A stretch of DNA of 64,000 nucleotides from Bacillus_I endophytica_A (lineage in GTDB: Bacteria; Bacillota; Bacilli; Bacillales; Bacillaceae_H). Location: contig NZ_JALAMS010000018.1 of assembly GCF_026790145.1 (NCBI RefSeq), positions 248,001-312,000 of the forward strand. Direction: 5' to 3'. Shown piece after piece: positions 51,740 through 61,023 of the stretch (positions within the stretch are counted from its first letter, which is position 1; every line of letters starts with the position of its first letter). A program made the position numbers and the translations under genes. Below the pieces are notes generated by a model. That model saw only the letters and a list, made by a program, of their open reading frames with translations, ran no database searches and was not told the DNA's origin.

Positions 51740-52039
51740 AACCTATTCAGCCTTTCTTTATAAAATGGAATAAAATATATCTAAAATGCAGTCCAGTTAT
51801 TTATCATACTGAATTCATAGGAATTATACAAGGGAAGAAATTAAAATAACCATTAAGTTTAATAGAATAAGAGCAAAAATATGTAATGTAAAGCACACAG
51901 AAGAGAGCTATAAATATAAAAGCCCTAACTTAAGAAGAAAGGATAGATCTCGCTAAGTCAGGTTCCACTTTAGGGGGTATTTTCCATAAATACCCTTATT
52001 TGTGATAAAATAGGATCGTGGATGAAGGGGGATGAGGGG

Positions 52040-52258
52040 ATGTCACTTTACAAAACTTTGTTTCAACTTTCCATCTGTATGATGGTTATTTTTGGAGGGA
52101 CGTTCTTTTTAAAGTATATAAAAACAGGAGAAGTGTTTGTAAATCAATTCTCTGGATTTTTTATAGGCCTTGTTCTGTTTTTTTACCGCTTTTTTGGAAG
52201 GTTGATCATAAGAAAAGAACGTGAGGAGCGTCTAGGTTTAGACGCTCTTTTTGTATGA
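52040..52258 (+). CDS. Small two-helix membrane protein
   Basis: 72 residues from the ATG at 52040, which follows GGGATGAGGGG; an ATG six codons earlier lies at the edge of that purine run. Two membrane segments (about 7-25, LFQLSICMMVIFGGTFFL, and 35-55), basic ends (RLIIRKEREERLG). I do not recognise it. Its terminator is built from its last codons, which helps show it is a real transcription unit. Confidence 0.6.
   Translation: MSLYKTLFQLSICMMVIFGGTFFLKYIKTGEVFVNQFSGFFIGLVLFFYRFFGRLIIRKEREERLGLDALFV
52226..52252 (+). terminator. Terminator overlapping the 3' end of the small membrane protein gene
   Basis: GAGCGTCTA pairs with TAGACGCTC around GGTT, followed by TTTTTG. It lies just before the stop codon, so the hairpin encodes the residues RLGLDAL. 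Confidence 0.75.
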
Positions 52259-52562
52259 AAACTTAACAGACTTGATACGGTGAACGTATCAGGCCAGATT
52301 GTAAACATTGAAATGAAATATAAAAGATGTAAAAAGAATGAAGAACAAACGAACCTTCTTTACTTTTTGATTAACTTTACAATAGAAGAGTAAGGGATTC
52401 TAGTTTTGGGTATTAACAATCATAAACAAGTCGTATATTTATCATTTTTTCTGAAAAACTAGTTGCAAAGAGAAAAGAATAAGCTTATGCTATATGTATA
52501 AATAGTAATTCAATAAATACAAATTACTCAAGTGAAGAAAATGAGAAAAAAGGGGAATTCGT
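52259..52562. other. Intergenic region before the NAD-salvage operon
   Basis: About 300 bases without a gene. A small hairpin GATACG-GTGA-ACGTATC lies near 52275. From about 52490 the sequence holds a TATAAATA-type -10 region and the inverted repeat annotated below. I see no coding frame. Confidence 0.4.
52504..52528. promoter_or_regulatory. Possible NrtR operator before nrtR
   Basis: AGTAATT (52504-52510) and AATTACT (52522-52528) are inverted with an 11-base spacer. The same GTAATT/AATTAC half-sites recur in the gap before the next gene. Binding by the NrtR-type product is inferred. Confidence 0.45.
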
Positions 52563-53363
52563 GTGGCGAAATACAAGACAGAAAAAGAGATGTTAGATCA
52601 TTATCGTTCATCAGACTATATTACGCCTGATGGCTATACGTCAGACATCGCCATTTTCACCATCCAGTCATATAAGAAAGAGGAAAAAGCACCACCAGTT
52701 ATGAAGCTTTCTCTTATGCTTATTAAACGAGCTGAAAAAGACAAAGAAGGAAATCCGAATGTCGAAGGAGGAAAATGGGCAATTCCAGGAGGATTTGTTG
52801 ATGCGAATCATAAGGAAACAGCTTCTGAAGCAGCAAAAAGAGAACTCAAAGAAGAAACAAACATAGACGGTCTTCATATTGAGCATTTTGGCGTGTATGA
52901 TCGCATTGGGCGAGATCCGCGGGGATGGATGATTTCAAATGCTTTTTATGCTGTTGTACCTGAAGAACTTGTAGAACAGCGAAAAGCAAGTGACGATGCA
53001 GCAGAAGTAGAACTCTTCACAATGGAAGAAGTATTCAAGCTTGATCTTGCTTTTGATCATCGACAAATCATTGAAGATGCTCTTTCTTTTATAAAAAAAG
53101 ATATGATTCAAACGACGCTTGCTAAAAATTTTCTACCGAGTGAATTTTCATTATCTGAACTACAACGTGTTCTATTAACCGTCGGAGAAGATCCTCGTAT
53201 TTCAACAGATTCTGTTTTTTTTACAAAGGCACCAAAACTTCCGTTTATTGAGAAAGTATTGGATGAAAAAGGTCAGCCGAAAAAAACAAAGCGCAATTCA
53301 TTTCGACCGTCACAGCTTTACCGTTTCAATAATATTGAAGTCGTTCAGTCTGTTTATCATTAG
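52563..53363 (+). CDS. nrtR: NrtR-type regulator: Nudix domain plus winged helix
   Basis: 266 residues, GTG behind AAAGGGGAATT. N-terminal Nudix fold (about 20-170): GGKWAIPGGFVDANHKETAS with AAKRELKEETNI. C-terminal winged helix of the NrtR family: FLPSEFSLSELQRVLLTVGE and NSFRPSQLYRFNNIE. NrtR proteins repress NAD-synthesis genes and bind ADP-ribose or related signals through the Nudix domain, often with no hydrolase activity. The Nudix box has two extra residues between its first Gly and the first Glu, so catalysis is doubtful. First gene of an operon-like trio with a nicotinamidase-like gene and pncB, which supports the role. Confidence 0.82.
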   Translation: MAKYKTEKEMLDHYRSSDYITPDGYTSDIAIFTIQSYKKEEKAPPVMKLSLMLIKRAEKDKEGNPNVEGGKWAIPGGFVDANHKETASEAAKRELKEETNIDGLHIEHFGVYDRIGRDPRGWMISNAFYAVVPEELVEQRKASDDAAEVELFTMEEVFKLDLAFDHRQIIEDALSFIKKDMIQTTLAKNFLPSEFSLSELQRVLLTVGEDPRISTDSVFFTKAPKLPFIEKVLDEKGQPKKTKRNSFRPSQLYRFNNIEVVQSVYH

Positions 53364-53411
53364 GGAAGAGTTTCTTTCCTAATCAAATTTTAATTTTACT
53401 AATTTGTAATT

Positions 53412-53430
53412 TTGTAATTACCAATTACAA
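53412..53430. promoter_or_regulatory. Palindromic operator candidate inside the NAD-salvage unit
   Basis: TTGTAATTACCAATTACAA has perfect 8-bp arms with a 3-base centre. It lies 20 bases before the nicotinamidase-like start, with another TTGTAATT copy just upstream (53404-53411). The half-sites match those before nrtR. Confidence 0.55.
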
Positions 53431-53449
53431 TTAATGGAGAGTGAAGAAG

Positions 53450-54355
53450 ATGAAAAAAGCGCCTTTTGAACACATTGTTGAGATAGAAAAAATCGGAAAG
53501 AAGAATGAAAAAAAACTTGGTGATGTATTAACACTGTCTTCAAAAGAGAAACTACCAATAGAAGAAAAACGGAAAAAAGTTTTATTTATTGGAATCGACT
53601 ATCAATACGACTTTATGGAAGATGGAGCACTTCCTGTTCTCGGTTCGCACAGAGATGTGGAAAACGTAACACGTTTTATTTATGAAAACTTAGAAAAGAT
53701 TACAAATATCTCTGTTTCGCTTGATACACATGAACCTTCTCAAATCTTTCATGAATGTTGGTGGGAAAATGAGCAAGGGGAACACCCGCAACCATTTACA
53801 ATCATCACAGCGGAAGATGTGTTAACAAATAAATGGAAACCTCTTTATGAAAGAGAGAAAAGTTTAAAATATGTTCAAAACTTAGAGAATTATGGCAAAA
53901 AACAGCTTTGTATTTGGAGCTACCATTGTATAAAAGGAACAGAAGGAGCTTCCTTAGAGGGCCAGTTTGCAAACATGATTCATTATCATAGCTCAGTGCA
54001 TAAAACACCGATTGAGAAAATTGTAAAAGGAGAAAATCCTCTAAGTGAAATGTACGGCATTATTAAGTCTGAACATGCTGAAACAGATGATACAAATTAT
54101 AGCTTTCTTAATCGTTTAAAAGAGTATGACAGAATTATTATTGCAGGAGAAGCAAAGTCTCACTGTGTGTTGGAATCTATTAAGCAAATTACACACTATT
54201 ATCAAAACGATGATAACTTAACTTCAAATATAATCGTCCTGCAAGACTGCATGTCCTCTATTCAGGGTTTTGAGGAAGAAACAGAAAAAGAATATGCGCA
54301 TCTTGCGAAAACGTATGGTATTAAATTAATGAATTGGAAAGATGTTCGACTATAA
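53450..54355 (+). CDS. Nicotinamidase/isochorismatase-like cysteine hydrolase
   Basis: 301 residues from the ATG at 53450, behind ATGGAGAGTG. Isochorismatase-like fold beginning at about residue 43: VLFIGIDYQYDFMEDGALPV holds the catalytic Asp, SVSLDTHEPSQIFHECWW the metal-type histidine region, and IIAGEAKSHCVLESI (about 238) the catalytic Cys. Most PncA proteins are about 180-210 residues; this one has a 40-residue charged N-terminal extension and inserts. Placement between nrtR and pncB supports nicotinamide to nicotinate, first step of the salvage route. The catalytic Lys is not evident to me, so the exact substrate is open. Confidence 0.72.
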   Translation: MKKAPFEHIVEIEKIGKKNEKKLGDVLTLSSKEKLPIEEKRKKVLFIGIDYQYDFMEDGALPVLGSHRDVENVTRFIYENLEKITNISVSLDTHEPSQIFHECWWENEQGEHPQPFTIITAEDVLTNKWKPLYEREKSLKYVQNLENYGKKQLCIWSYHCIKGTEGASLEGQFANMIHYHSSVHKTPIEKIVKGENPLSEMYGIIKSEHAETDDTNYSFLNRLKEYDRIIIAGEAKSHCVLESIKQITHYYQNDDNLTSNIIVLQDCMSSIQGFEEETEKEYAHLAKTYGIKLMNWKDVRL

Positions 54356-54374
54356 AAAATGTGGAGGAATAACA

Positions 54375-55838
54375 ATGAGCGGAAAATATAGTGATGATAG
54401 CATTATGCTTCACCTGGATCTTTATCAAATTAACATGGCTGAAACGTATTGGAGAGACGGAATCCACAATCGTAAAGCAATATTTGAACTTTATTTCCGT
54501 AAGAGCCCTTTTGGTAATGCATATGCCGTTTATGCAGGGCTTGAACGTGTTTTACAATTTATAGAGAGCTTTGGTTTTTCAGAAAGTGATATTGAATATT
54601 TACGAAGCGAAGGATATGGAGAAGATTATCTTACTTTCCTAAGCGAGATGAAATTTACAGGAAGCATTCGGTCAATGAAAGAGGGGGAGCTTGTTTTTCC
54701 AAATGAGCCGCTTTTGCGAGTTGAAGCGCCTCTTGCTCAAGCACAGCTTGTTGAGACACAGCTCTTAAATATTGTGAACTATCAAACCCTTATTGCAACA
54801 AAAGCTTCAAGAATTAAGCAAGTTATTGGCGATGATGTTGCAATGGAGTTTGGAACACGCCGCGCGCATGAGATGGATGCAGCGGTATGGGGAACGCGAG
54901 CTGCCTATATTGGTGGATTTTCAGCAACAAGTAATGTAAGAGCGGGAAAAATGTTTGACTTACCAATCGCAGGTACGCACGCACATGCAATGGTTCAAGC
55001 TTATCGAGATGAATATACAGCATTTCGAAAGTATGCAGATACACATAAAGAGTGCGTATTTTTAGTTGATACGTACGATACACTTCGCTCAGGAGTTCCG
55101 AACGCTATTCGTGTTGCAAAAGAGTATGGAGATAAAATTAATTTTATTGGCATTCGCCTTGATAGCGGGGATCTTGCATATCTTTCTAAAAAAGCCCGTA
55201 AAATGCTTGATGAAGCAGGGTTCCATGATGCGAAAATTGTAGCTTCAAATGACTTAGATGAATATACCATTATGAATTTAAAAGCTCAAGGAGCTAAAAT
55301 TGATGTATGGGGCATTGGGACGAAACTGATTACAGCTTACGATCAAGCTGCACTTGGAGGGGTATACAAGCTTGTTTCTATTGAAGATGAAGATGGAGAA
55401 ATGATGGATACAATTAAGATTTCAGCAAACCCAGAAAAAGTGACAACACCAGGAAAGAAGCGAGTATATCGAATTATTAATAATGAAAATCAACACTCTG
55501 AAGGAGATTATATTGCGCTTGAACATGAAAATCCCGAAGCGGAAGAAAAGTTAAAAATGTTTCACCCTGTGCATACGTACATTAGCAAGTTTGTAACAAA
55601 TTTTACGGCAAAAGAGCTTCATGAAGAAGTTGTAACAGCTGGGAAAATAACATGCACCCGTCCTAAATTGCCTGAAGTTCAAGCGTTTGCACGTGATAAT
55701 ATGAGCCTGCTATGGGACGAATATAAACGAACACTTAATCCTGAAGAATATCCTGTTGACTTAAGTCAAGAGTGCTGGGATCATAAAATGCGTTGTTTTA
55801 ATGAAATGAAAGAAAAAGTTAAAAAGAACAACTTGTAA
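54375..55838 (+). CDS. pncB: Nicotinate phosphoribosyltransferase
   Basis: 487 residues from the ATG at 54375, behind GTGGAGGAAT; the frame overlaps the preceding stop but has no start there. It joins nicotinate to PRPP, giving nicotinate mononucleotide for NAD synthesis. Family features: LHLDLYQINMAETYWRDGIH at the start, MEFGTRRAHEMDAAVWGTRA (active-site His/Arg), FLVDTYDTLRSGVPNAI and FIGIRLDSGDLAYLSKKARK (phosphoribosyl loop), DVWGIGTKLITAYDQAALGG. Length matches B. subtilis PncB (YueK). Last gene of the trio; terminator follows. Confidence 0.9.
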   Translation: MSGKYSDDSIMLHLDLYQINMAETYWRDGIHNRKAIFELYFRKSPFGNAYAVYAGLERVLQFIESFGFSESDIEYLRSEGYGEDYLTFLSEMKFTGSIRSMKEGELVFPNEPLLRVEAPLAQAQLVETQLLNIVNYQTLIATKASRIKQVIGDDVAMEFGTRRAHEMDAAVWGTRAAYIGGFSATSNVRAGKMFDLPIAGTHAHAMVQAYRDEYTAFRKYADTHKECVFLVDTYDTLRSGVPNAIRVAKEYGDKINFIGIRLDSGDLAYLSKKARKMLDEAGFHDAKIVASNDLDEYTIMNLKAQGAKIDVWGIGTKLITAYDQAALGGVYKLVSIEDEDGEMMDTIKISANPEKVTTPGKKRVYRIINNENQHSEGDYIALEHENPEAEEKLKMFHPVHTYISKFVTNFTAKELHEEVVTAGKITCTRPKLPEVQAFARDNMSLLWDEYKRTLNPEEYPVDLSQECWDHKMRCFNEMKEKVKKNNL

Positions 55839-55880
55839 AGAAAAGAGGAGATTAGTTTGGCTGATCTTCTCTTTTCTTAC
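55837..55880 (+). terminator. Terminator of the NAD-salvage unit
   Basis: AAGAAAAGAGGAGAT pairs with ATCTTCTCTTTTCTT (one mismatch), with an 11-base loop. Confidence 0.82.
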
Positions 55881-56196
55881 ATTTTTAAAACAAAGTAAAC
55901 AAGTTGGAATAGTGGTTTTAAGGGGAAATGACCGATTTTTTCAACTTTTACAAGATAAATCGTTCGTACTCTCTTGTATTTCTCCTCCTTTTTGTACTAT
56001 TATAATAGAAATCTATTATGAATTTTGAAGAAAATCAAAAGATAACTTTAAAACCGACTTGACTTATAGGAATAGTGAAATTATGATTAAAGTAATTACT
56101 TCTCTCTTTGAAAGGTGAATAGAGAGAATTTTTGAAAAAGTCATGATACATATGATGGCGAAAAATTAAGCTTATATTTTTGTGAGGTGGATAGTG
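55881..56196. other. Upstream region of cysJI
   Basis: About 315 bases without a gene, AT-rich, no clear structured RNA and no S-box or other known leader. It holds the promoter described next. Confidence 0.45.
56059..56087 (+). promoter_or_regulatory. Sigma-A promoter of cysJI
   Basis: TTGACT (56059-56064) and TATGAT (56082-56087) are 17 bases apart, a near-consensus pair. It would leave a leader of about 100 bases before cysJ. Confidence 0.65.
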
Positions 56197-58011
56197 TTGC
56201 AACTTCAGGTAATAAACAGTCCGTTTAATGAGGAGCAGGTAGAGCTTCTAAATCGTCTTCTACCGACATTAACAGAAACCCAAAAAGTATGGTTAAGCGG
56301 TTATCTAGCTTCAAGTGCCGTAAACAGCGGTGCAGTAGCTACACCAGTAGCTACACCTGCTGCACCAGCGCCAACTATTTCAAAAGAAGTAACCGTTCTT
56401 TACGGTTCGCAAACTGGTAATGCCCAAGGCTTAGCAGAGCAGGCGGGAAAAACGCTTGAAGGAAAAGGGTTTAAAGTAACTGTTTCATCTATGAGTGATT
56501 TTAAACCAAACAGTTTGAAAAAACTAAAAAATCTTCTTATTGTAGCGAGTACGCATGGTGAGGGAGACCCACCAGATAATGCCTTATCGTTCCACGAATT
56601 TTTACATGGAAGACGCGCTCCAAAGCTTGAAGATCTTCGTTTCTCTGTTCTTTCTTTAGGGGACAGTTCATATGAGCAGTTCTGTCAAACAGGAAAAGAA
56701 TTTGACGCTCGTCTTGAAGAACTTGGCGGCACGCGTATTCATACACGTGTTGACTGTGATCTTGACTACGATGAGCCTGCTGAAGAGTGGCTGAATGGAG
56801 TTATTGAAGGGCTAAATGAAGGGCAAGAACAAAATGTAGGATTAGCACAAAGTGCGGCAACAGCAGAAGCCATTGTAGAATCTCCATATTCAAGAAAAAA
56901 CCCGTTCAAAGCGGAAGTGCTTGAATCTATTAATCTAAATGGCCGTGGTTCAAATAAGGAAACGCGTCATTTAGAATTATCGCTTGAAGATTCAGGTTTA
57001 ACGTACAAACCAGGTGATAGTCTTGGAATTTATCCAGAGAACGATCCAAAGCTTGTTGACCTTCTTATCGAAGAGTTAAATTGGGATCCGGAAGAAATTG
57101 TAACAACAAATAAACAAGGAGACGTTCGTCCTTTAAAAGAAGCTTTAATTTCTCACTTTGAAATTACTGTTCTTACAAAACCGCTTCTTGAGCAAGCTCT
57201 AAAACTTTCAGGAAATGATGATCTTGCAGAGCTATTAGCAGCAGGAAACGAAGAAAAGGTAAAAGAGTATATCGATGGACGCGACCTACTGGATCTTGTC
57301 CGTGACTTTGGTCCATGGCCTGTTTCTGCAAATGATTTTGTTGCTATTCTTCGTAAAATGCCTGCTCGTCTCTATTCGATTTCAAGCAGTTTAGAAGCGA
57401 ATCCAGACGAAGTTCATTTAACAATTGGAGCTGTTCGTTACAATACCCATGGTCGTGACCGTAATGGTGTATGTTCAATTTTATGCGCAGAGCGCTTAGA
57501 ACCAGGCGATACACTGCCAATTTATATTCAAAGTAACCAAAACTTTAAGCTTCCTGAAAATCCAGATACACCAATTATTATGGTTGGACCTGGAACAGGT
57601 GTAGCTCCTTTCCGCTCTTTTATGCAAGAGCGTGAAGAAATAGGAGCAGACGGAAAATCATGGATGTTCTTTGGGAATCAGCATTTTGTAACAGACTTTT
57701 TATATCAAACAGAATGGCAAAAATGGCTCAAAGATGGCGTGTTAACGAAGATGGATGTTGCTTTTTCTCGTGACACAGAAGAGAAGGTATATGTTCAACA
57801 TCGAATGAAAGAACAAGGCAAAGAGCTATTCGAATGGCTTGAAGCTGGAGCTTCATTCTACGTTTGTGGAGATGAGAAACATATGGCACACGATGTTCAT
57901 GAAACACTCATCGATATTATTGAAAAAGAAGGAAATATGTCTCGTCAAAATGCAGAAGAGTATGTAGCAAATATGCAGCAACAAAAACGTTATCAACGCG
58001 ACGTATATTGA
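56197..58011 (+). CDS. cysJ: Sulfite reductase [NADPH] flavoprotein, alpha subunit
   Basis: 604 residues from the TTG at 56197, six bases after GAGGTGG; a GTG one codon earlier is too close to the site. The start MQLQVINSPFNEEQ agrees with Bacillus CysJ. A proline/alanine linker (about 45-60), flavodoxin domain (FMN loop VLYGSQTGNAQGLAE at about 67-81, ASTHGEGDPPDNA), FAD-binding FNR-type domain (PARLYSISS, about 385) and NADPH site (VGPGTGVAPFRSFMQERE). Passes electrons from NADPH to CysI in assimilatory sulfite reduction. Operon with cysI, 26 bases apart. Confidence 0.92.
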   Translation: MQLQVINSPFNEEQVELLNRLLPTLTETQKVWLSGYLASSAVNSGAVATPVATPAAPAPTISKEVTVLYGSQTGNAQGLAEQAGKTLEGKGFKVTVSSMSDFKPNSLKKLKNLLIVASTHGEGDPPDNALSFHEFLHGRRAPKLEDLRFSVLSLGDSSYEQFCQTGKEFDARLEELGGTRIHTRVDCDLDYDEPAEEWLNGVIEGLNEGQEQNVGLAQSAATAEAIVESPYSRKNPFKAEVLESINLNGRGSNKETRHLELSLEDSGLTYKPGDSLGIYPENDPKLVDLLIEELNWDPEEIVTTNKQGDVRPLKEALISHFEITVLTKPLLEQALKLSGNDDLAELLAAGNEEKVKEYIDGRDLLDLVRDFGPWPVSANDFVAILRKMPARLYSISSSLEANPDEVHLTIGAVRYNTHGRDRNGVCSILCAERLEPGDTLPIYIQSNQNFKLPENPDTPIIMVGPGTGVAPFRSFMQEREEIGADGKSWMFFGNQHFVTDFLYQTEWQKWLKDGVLTKMDVAFSRDTEEKVYVQHRMKEQGKELFEWLEAGASFYVCGDEKHMAHDVHETLIDIIEKEGNMSRQNAEEYVANMQQQKRYQRDVY

Positions 58012-58037
58012 GTTCCGATTGAAAGGAGTAATTCAAC

Positions 58038-59762
58038 ATGGGGAAAGTGAACCAACTATTAAAAGCACCAGAAGGACCACCTAGTGATGTAGAAGAAATT
58101 AAAGAACGAAGCGACTATTTGCGTGGTACACTAAAGGAATCTATGCTAGATCGCATCAGTTCTGGAATTTCAGACGACGATAACCGTCTAATGAAATTCC
58201 ACGGAAGCTATTTACAAGATGACCGAGATCTTCGTAATGAGCGACAAAAACAAAAACTGGAACCAGCTTATCAATTCATGCTTCGTGTTCGTACACCAGG
58301 TGGGGTTTCAACACCAGAACAGTGGCTTGTGATGGATGAACTATCTGAAAAATATGGAAATGGAACGCTTAAACTTTCAACACGTCAAGCTTTCCAAATG
58401 CACGGTATTTTAAAATGGAACATGAAACCAACTATTCAAAAAATTCATGCTTCCCTTTTAGATACAATTGCAGCCTGTGGTGACGTTAACCGTAACGTTA
58501 TGGCGAATCCTAATCCATATCAATCTGAAGTTCATGCAGAGGTTTATGAATGGTCGAAGAAATTAAGCGACTATTTGCTTCCTCGCACGAGAGCATATCA
58601 TGAGATTTGGTTAGACGAAGAAAAAGTGGCTGGAACACCTGAAGGAGAAGAAGTAGAACCAATGTATGGTGCTCTTTACTTACCTCGTAAGTTCAAAATC
58701 GGTATCACTGTTCCACCTTCAAACGATATTGACGTATTTTCTCAAGACCTTGGTTTTATTGCTATTGTTGAGGATGGCGAGCTAATTGGTTTTAACGTTG
58801 CAATTGGGGGCGGAATGGGGATGACCCATGGTGATAAAGAAACGTACCCTCAGCTTGCTAAAGTGATTGGTTTCTGTACACCAGATCAGGTGCTTGATGT
58901 AGCAGAAAAAGTGATTACAATTCAGCGTGACTACGGAAACCGCTCAGTTCGTAAAAATGCTCGTTTTAAATATACAGTTGATCGTCTAGGACTTGAAACT
59001 GTAACAGAAGAGCTTTATGATCGTCTTGGTTTCAGACTTCAAGAAGCAAAACCATATTATTTTGAACATAATGGTGATCGCTATGGTTGGACACAAGGGA
59101 TCAATGGAAATTGGCACTATACGCTTTTTGTAGAAGGAGGCCGCGTTGGCGACTTTGAAGACTACAAGATGAAAACAGGTTTGCGTGAAATTGCAAAAAT
59201 TCATACTGGTGATTTTCGTTTAACAGGAAATCAAAACTTAGTGATTGCTAATATCACAGAAGAAATTAAAGATGAAGTAACAGCACTTATGAATCAATAT
59301 GGTCTTACAGATGGTTCACATCATACAGCACTTCGCCGCAATTCACTAGCATGTGCAGCTCTTCCAACATGTGGTCTAGCGATGGCTGAAGCTGAGCGTT
59401 ATTTACCGAAACTTATCGATAAAATTGAAGAAATTGTAGATGAGAACGGTCTTCGCAATGAAGAAATCAACGTGCGGATGACAGGCTGTCCGAACAGCTG
59501 TGCGCGCCCAACGCTCGGAGAGATTGCTTTTATCGGAAAAGCGCCAGGCAAGTACAATATGTATCTTGGTGCAGCTTTTGACGGAAGTCGCTTGAGCAAA
59601 ATGTACCGTGAAAACATTGGAGAAACTGAAATCTTAGAAGAGTTGAAAGTACTTCTTAGTCGCTATGCGAAAGAGCGTGAAGAAGGAGAACACTTCGGTG
59701 ACTTTGTTGTACGTGTTGGAGTCATAAAAGCTGTAACAGACGGAACAAACTTTCATGATTGA
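58038..59762 (+). CDS. cysI: Sulfite reductase hemoprotein, beta subunit
   Basis: 574 residues, ATG behind GAAAGGAGT. Reduces sulfite to sulfide with six electrons on a siroheme-[4Fe-4S] centre. The cluster cysteines are C439, C445, C484 and C488 (SLACAALPTCGLAMAEAE and TGCPNSCARPTLGE), all present. Sulfite-binding Arg/Lys segments, such as KLSTRQAFQMHGI and FRLTGNQNL, are seen. Normal length. The operon ends with a terminator just past the stop. Confidence 0.93.
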   Translation: MGKVNQLLKAPEGPPSDVEEIKERSDYLRGTLKESMLDRISSGISDDDNRLMKFHGSYLQDDRDLRNERQKQKLEPAYQFMLRVRTPGGVSTPEQWLVMDELSEKYGNGTLKLSTRQAFQMHGILKWNMKPTIQKIHASLLDTIAACGDVNRNVMANPNPYQSEVHAEVYEWSKKLSDYLLPRTRAYHEIWLDEEKVAGTPEGEEVEPMYGALYLPRKFKIGITVPPSNDIDVFSQDLGFIAIVEDGELIGFNVAIGGGMGMTHGDKETYPQLAKVIGFCTPDQVLDVAEKVITIQRDYGNRSVRKNARFKYTVDRLGLETVTEELYDRLGFRLQEAKPYYFEHNGDRYGWTQGINGNWHYTLFVEGGRVGDFEDYKMKTGLREIAKIHTGDFRLTGNQNLVIANITEEIKDEVTALMNQYGLTDGSHHTALRRNSLACAALPTCGLAMAEAERYLPKLIDKIEEIVDENGLRNEEINVRMTGCPNSCARPTLGEIAFIGKAPGKYNMYLGAAFDGSRLSKMYRENIGETEILEELKVLLSRYAKEREEGEHFGDFVVRVGVIKAVTDGTNFHD

Positions 59763-60950
59763 TAAAAAAGGCTGCTAATTGGCAGCCTTTTTTTCTTCTC
59801 AATCGGTCTTTTATCATTATACTTTGGTGAGCGAGGGGAAGAAAACATGACATGGCAAATGTTCTAATAACAGGATTAGCAAATCTCCGCTGCCAAAAAA
59901 GTGGAGGACGTGCTTCATCTACAGCTTGTGGAGCATAATGGAGCATTTCAGACTGATAAGCTTTAAGAGCTAAGCTGATCTGATCACGGTTTGCTAAATT
60001 TTGAGCTAAGTTTACTGCATCAATGATCGCTGTACTTGCGCCAACACCTCCTGTAGGAGGCATTGGGTGAATCGCATCACCAATAACAGTTACTTTCGAA
60101 TTTCGCCAAGGTTCAAGTGCTGCTGGAAAGTAAAAATGAAAAAAAGCGATATTTTGAGCAGGGGAGAGAGAAACTAGTTTTTGGTAACAGCTATCCCATT
60201 TCGAAATAAGAGAAAGTGCTTCGTTTTGAAGTTCTTGTGAAGAGAGTTTGTTATGAAAAAAAGATGAAGGCGCCCCAACAGACCAAACAATATATGGAGA
60301 TTCGTTTTGTGCTAGCTCGTTTCCTGTAGATTTCAACTGGTTGTGAACAGTCAGAAACATTCCAATTCCTTTTGGTCCTATCGCAAAGGCTGGCCCATGA
60401 AATAGGTCATTAGGGAGGAGTTTTTTCACTTCAGCTGTTAAAGGAATTTTCCCTGCAATAGCAGCTGTATTAGCGCTTTTGGCACTTTTTTTACCAAGAA
60501 GCTGGTTGGCAACGGCTGAATGAACCCCATCTGCTCCAACTAATACATCAACTTCAACACTTTCTTTTCATAGTGTGAGAATGCTGTGTTCCAGCGTACA
60601 ATATGCTTTAAATTTGAAGCTAGAATTGTTCTAAGCGGCACTCTACCAATCATAAGTACTTCTTCCTCTTCAACAGGAAAAGAGAGCTTTGTGTTGCCGT
60701 GATGATCCAAGAGAGAAAACTTTGTGAATGACTCTTTGCCTGTGCCGCTAGATAGCAGTGCCTCCATAAGTTTGTGAGGGAGAACTTTACGGAGTGCGTT
60801 CAGCGCGTCTCTATGAAGGTGCAAACGGTATCCACCGGTTTGTGTAGGCTTTTGATCACGTTCAAATATAATAACATTAATATTTGCTTCGCGAAGAGCT
60901 TGAGCAAGCGTAAGGCCTCCAATGCCACCTCCGATAATGCCTACAAGCAT
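59722..60950 (-). pseudogene. FAD-dependent aromatic-type monooxygenase, frameshifted
   Basis: ATG at 60950 follows GGAGGAG. N-terminal frame: MLVGIIGGGIGGLTLAQALR (G-x-G-x-x-G), RVPLRTILASNLKHIVRW, NTAFSHYEKK, then a stop at 60540. The next frame supplies VEVDVLVGADGVHSAVANQL and runs on with KGIGMFLTVHNQ, GDAIHPMPPTGGVGASTAI and FWQRRFANPVIRTFAM. One added A at the AAA run near 60561 joins them. The G-A-D-G and G-D-A-x-H-P-x-P motifs show a PheA/TfdB-like FAD monooxygenase. The stretch between N-T-A-F-S-H-Y and the GADG motif is short for the family. The last 27 residues read through the cysI terminator into cysI, so the original end may also be lost. Confidence 0.75.
59763..59797 (+). terminator. 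Terminator of cysJI
   Basis: AAAAAAGGCTGC pairs with GCAGCCTTTTTTT around TAATTG. The convergent monooxygenase frame reads through it. Confidence 0.88.
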
Positions 60951-61023
60951 ATAAGTCTCCTCCATCCCCAATACATCTTTTTTAGTATTTTATGATTCAA
61001 TTTTCTTAATAGACGAAAAAAAG

